Shown: piece by piece, positions 5,298-5,313 of the stretch
Position numbering within the stretch: position 1 is the first letter of the stretch
Layout of the letters: each line of letters begins with the position of its first letter
Assembly: GCA_003505795.1 (NCBI GenBank)
Contig: DNXT01000267.1
Location: 1-5,313, forward strand
Source of the DNA: Lysobacteraceae bacterium
GTDB lineage: Bacteria; Pseudomonadota; Gammaproteobacteria; Xanthomonadales; Xanthomonadaceae
Direction: 5' to 3'
Length of the DNA stretch: 5,313 nucleotides
The notes under the pieces: model-generated
What the model was told of the DNA's origin: nothing
What the model saw: the letters and a program-made list of their open reading frames with translations, nothing else
Database searches by the model: none
Program-made: the position numbers and the translations under genes

Positions 5298-5313
5298 AGA
5301 TCGGAAGAGCGGT
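5298..5313 (+). other. Illumina adapter remnant (not genomic)
   Basis: The terminal 16 bases AGATCGGAAGAGCGGT equal the start of an Illumina paired-end adapter (common core AGATCGGAAGAGC, followed by GGT as in one adapter version). It occurs exactly at the end of the window and breaks the glycine-rich coding pattern: the frame turns from L-L-G-T-A-V into R-S-E-E-R. It is sequencing carry-over, so true genomic sequence probably ends at about 5297. Confidence 0.95.

Noticed and set aside
1..5313. Search by eye for tRNAs, CRISPR arrays, insertion sequences, toxin-antitoxin or defence genes
   Set aside because: No cloverleaf-like sequence, regularly spaced repeats, transposase motifs or recognisable defence proteins were seen; the window reads as ordinary chromosome.

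Overview
This is a high-GC proteobacterial window, most likely from the Xanthomonadaceae (Xanthomonas, Stenotrophomonas, Pseudoxanthomonas or a relative). That placement is inference. It rests on the GC-rich coding sequence, an HU-type protein with a long Lys/Ala-rich N-terminal tail, a stand-alone EF-G-like GTPase, and decayed palindromic TGCGGGAGGG-type intergenic elements. No search was possible. The last 16 bases match the start of an Illumina sequencing adapter, so the window probably ends at a raw contig end of a draft assembly.

Layout. Positions 1-4161 are all read from the minus strand. In transcription order they hold an EF-G-like translation-factor GTPase (4161-2128), an HU-family nucleoid protein with its own promoter, leader hairpin and strong intrinsic terminator (1943-1545), a gene-poor stretch with palindromic repeats, a membrane-anchored M23 peptidase (1153-626), a small DUF3861-type protein (527-225) and the start of a lipoprotein (168-1, cut by the window edge). 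From 4355 the plus strand carries osmC (4355-4789), a probable terminator hairpin, and a secreted Tyr/Gly-rich protein with a glycine-zipper segment (4905-5297), cut by the contig end and adapter. The EF-G-like gene and osmC diverge from a 193-base spacer.

How the genes fit together. These look like ordinary chromosomal housekeeping and stress genes. There is nucleoid structure (HU), an auxiliary translation GTPase, peroxide detoxification (OsmC) and several envelope proteins (M23 peptidase, lipoprotein, glycine-zipper protein). They do not form one evident pathway, and no mobile element, CRISPR array, RNA gene or defence system is visible. The most notable points are the adapter remnant, the changed GTPase-centre residues of the EF-G-like protein (Tyr for the catalytic His, Ser for the switch I Thr), the HU promoter and leader architecture, and the palindromic repeat pair.
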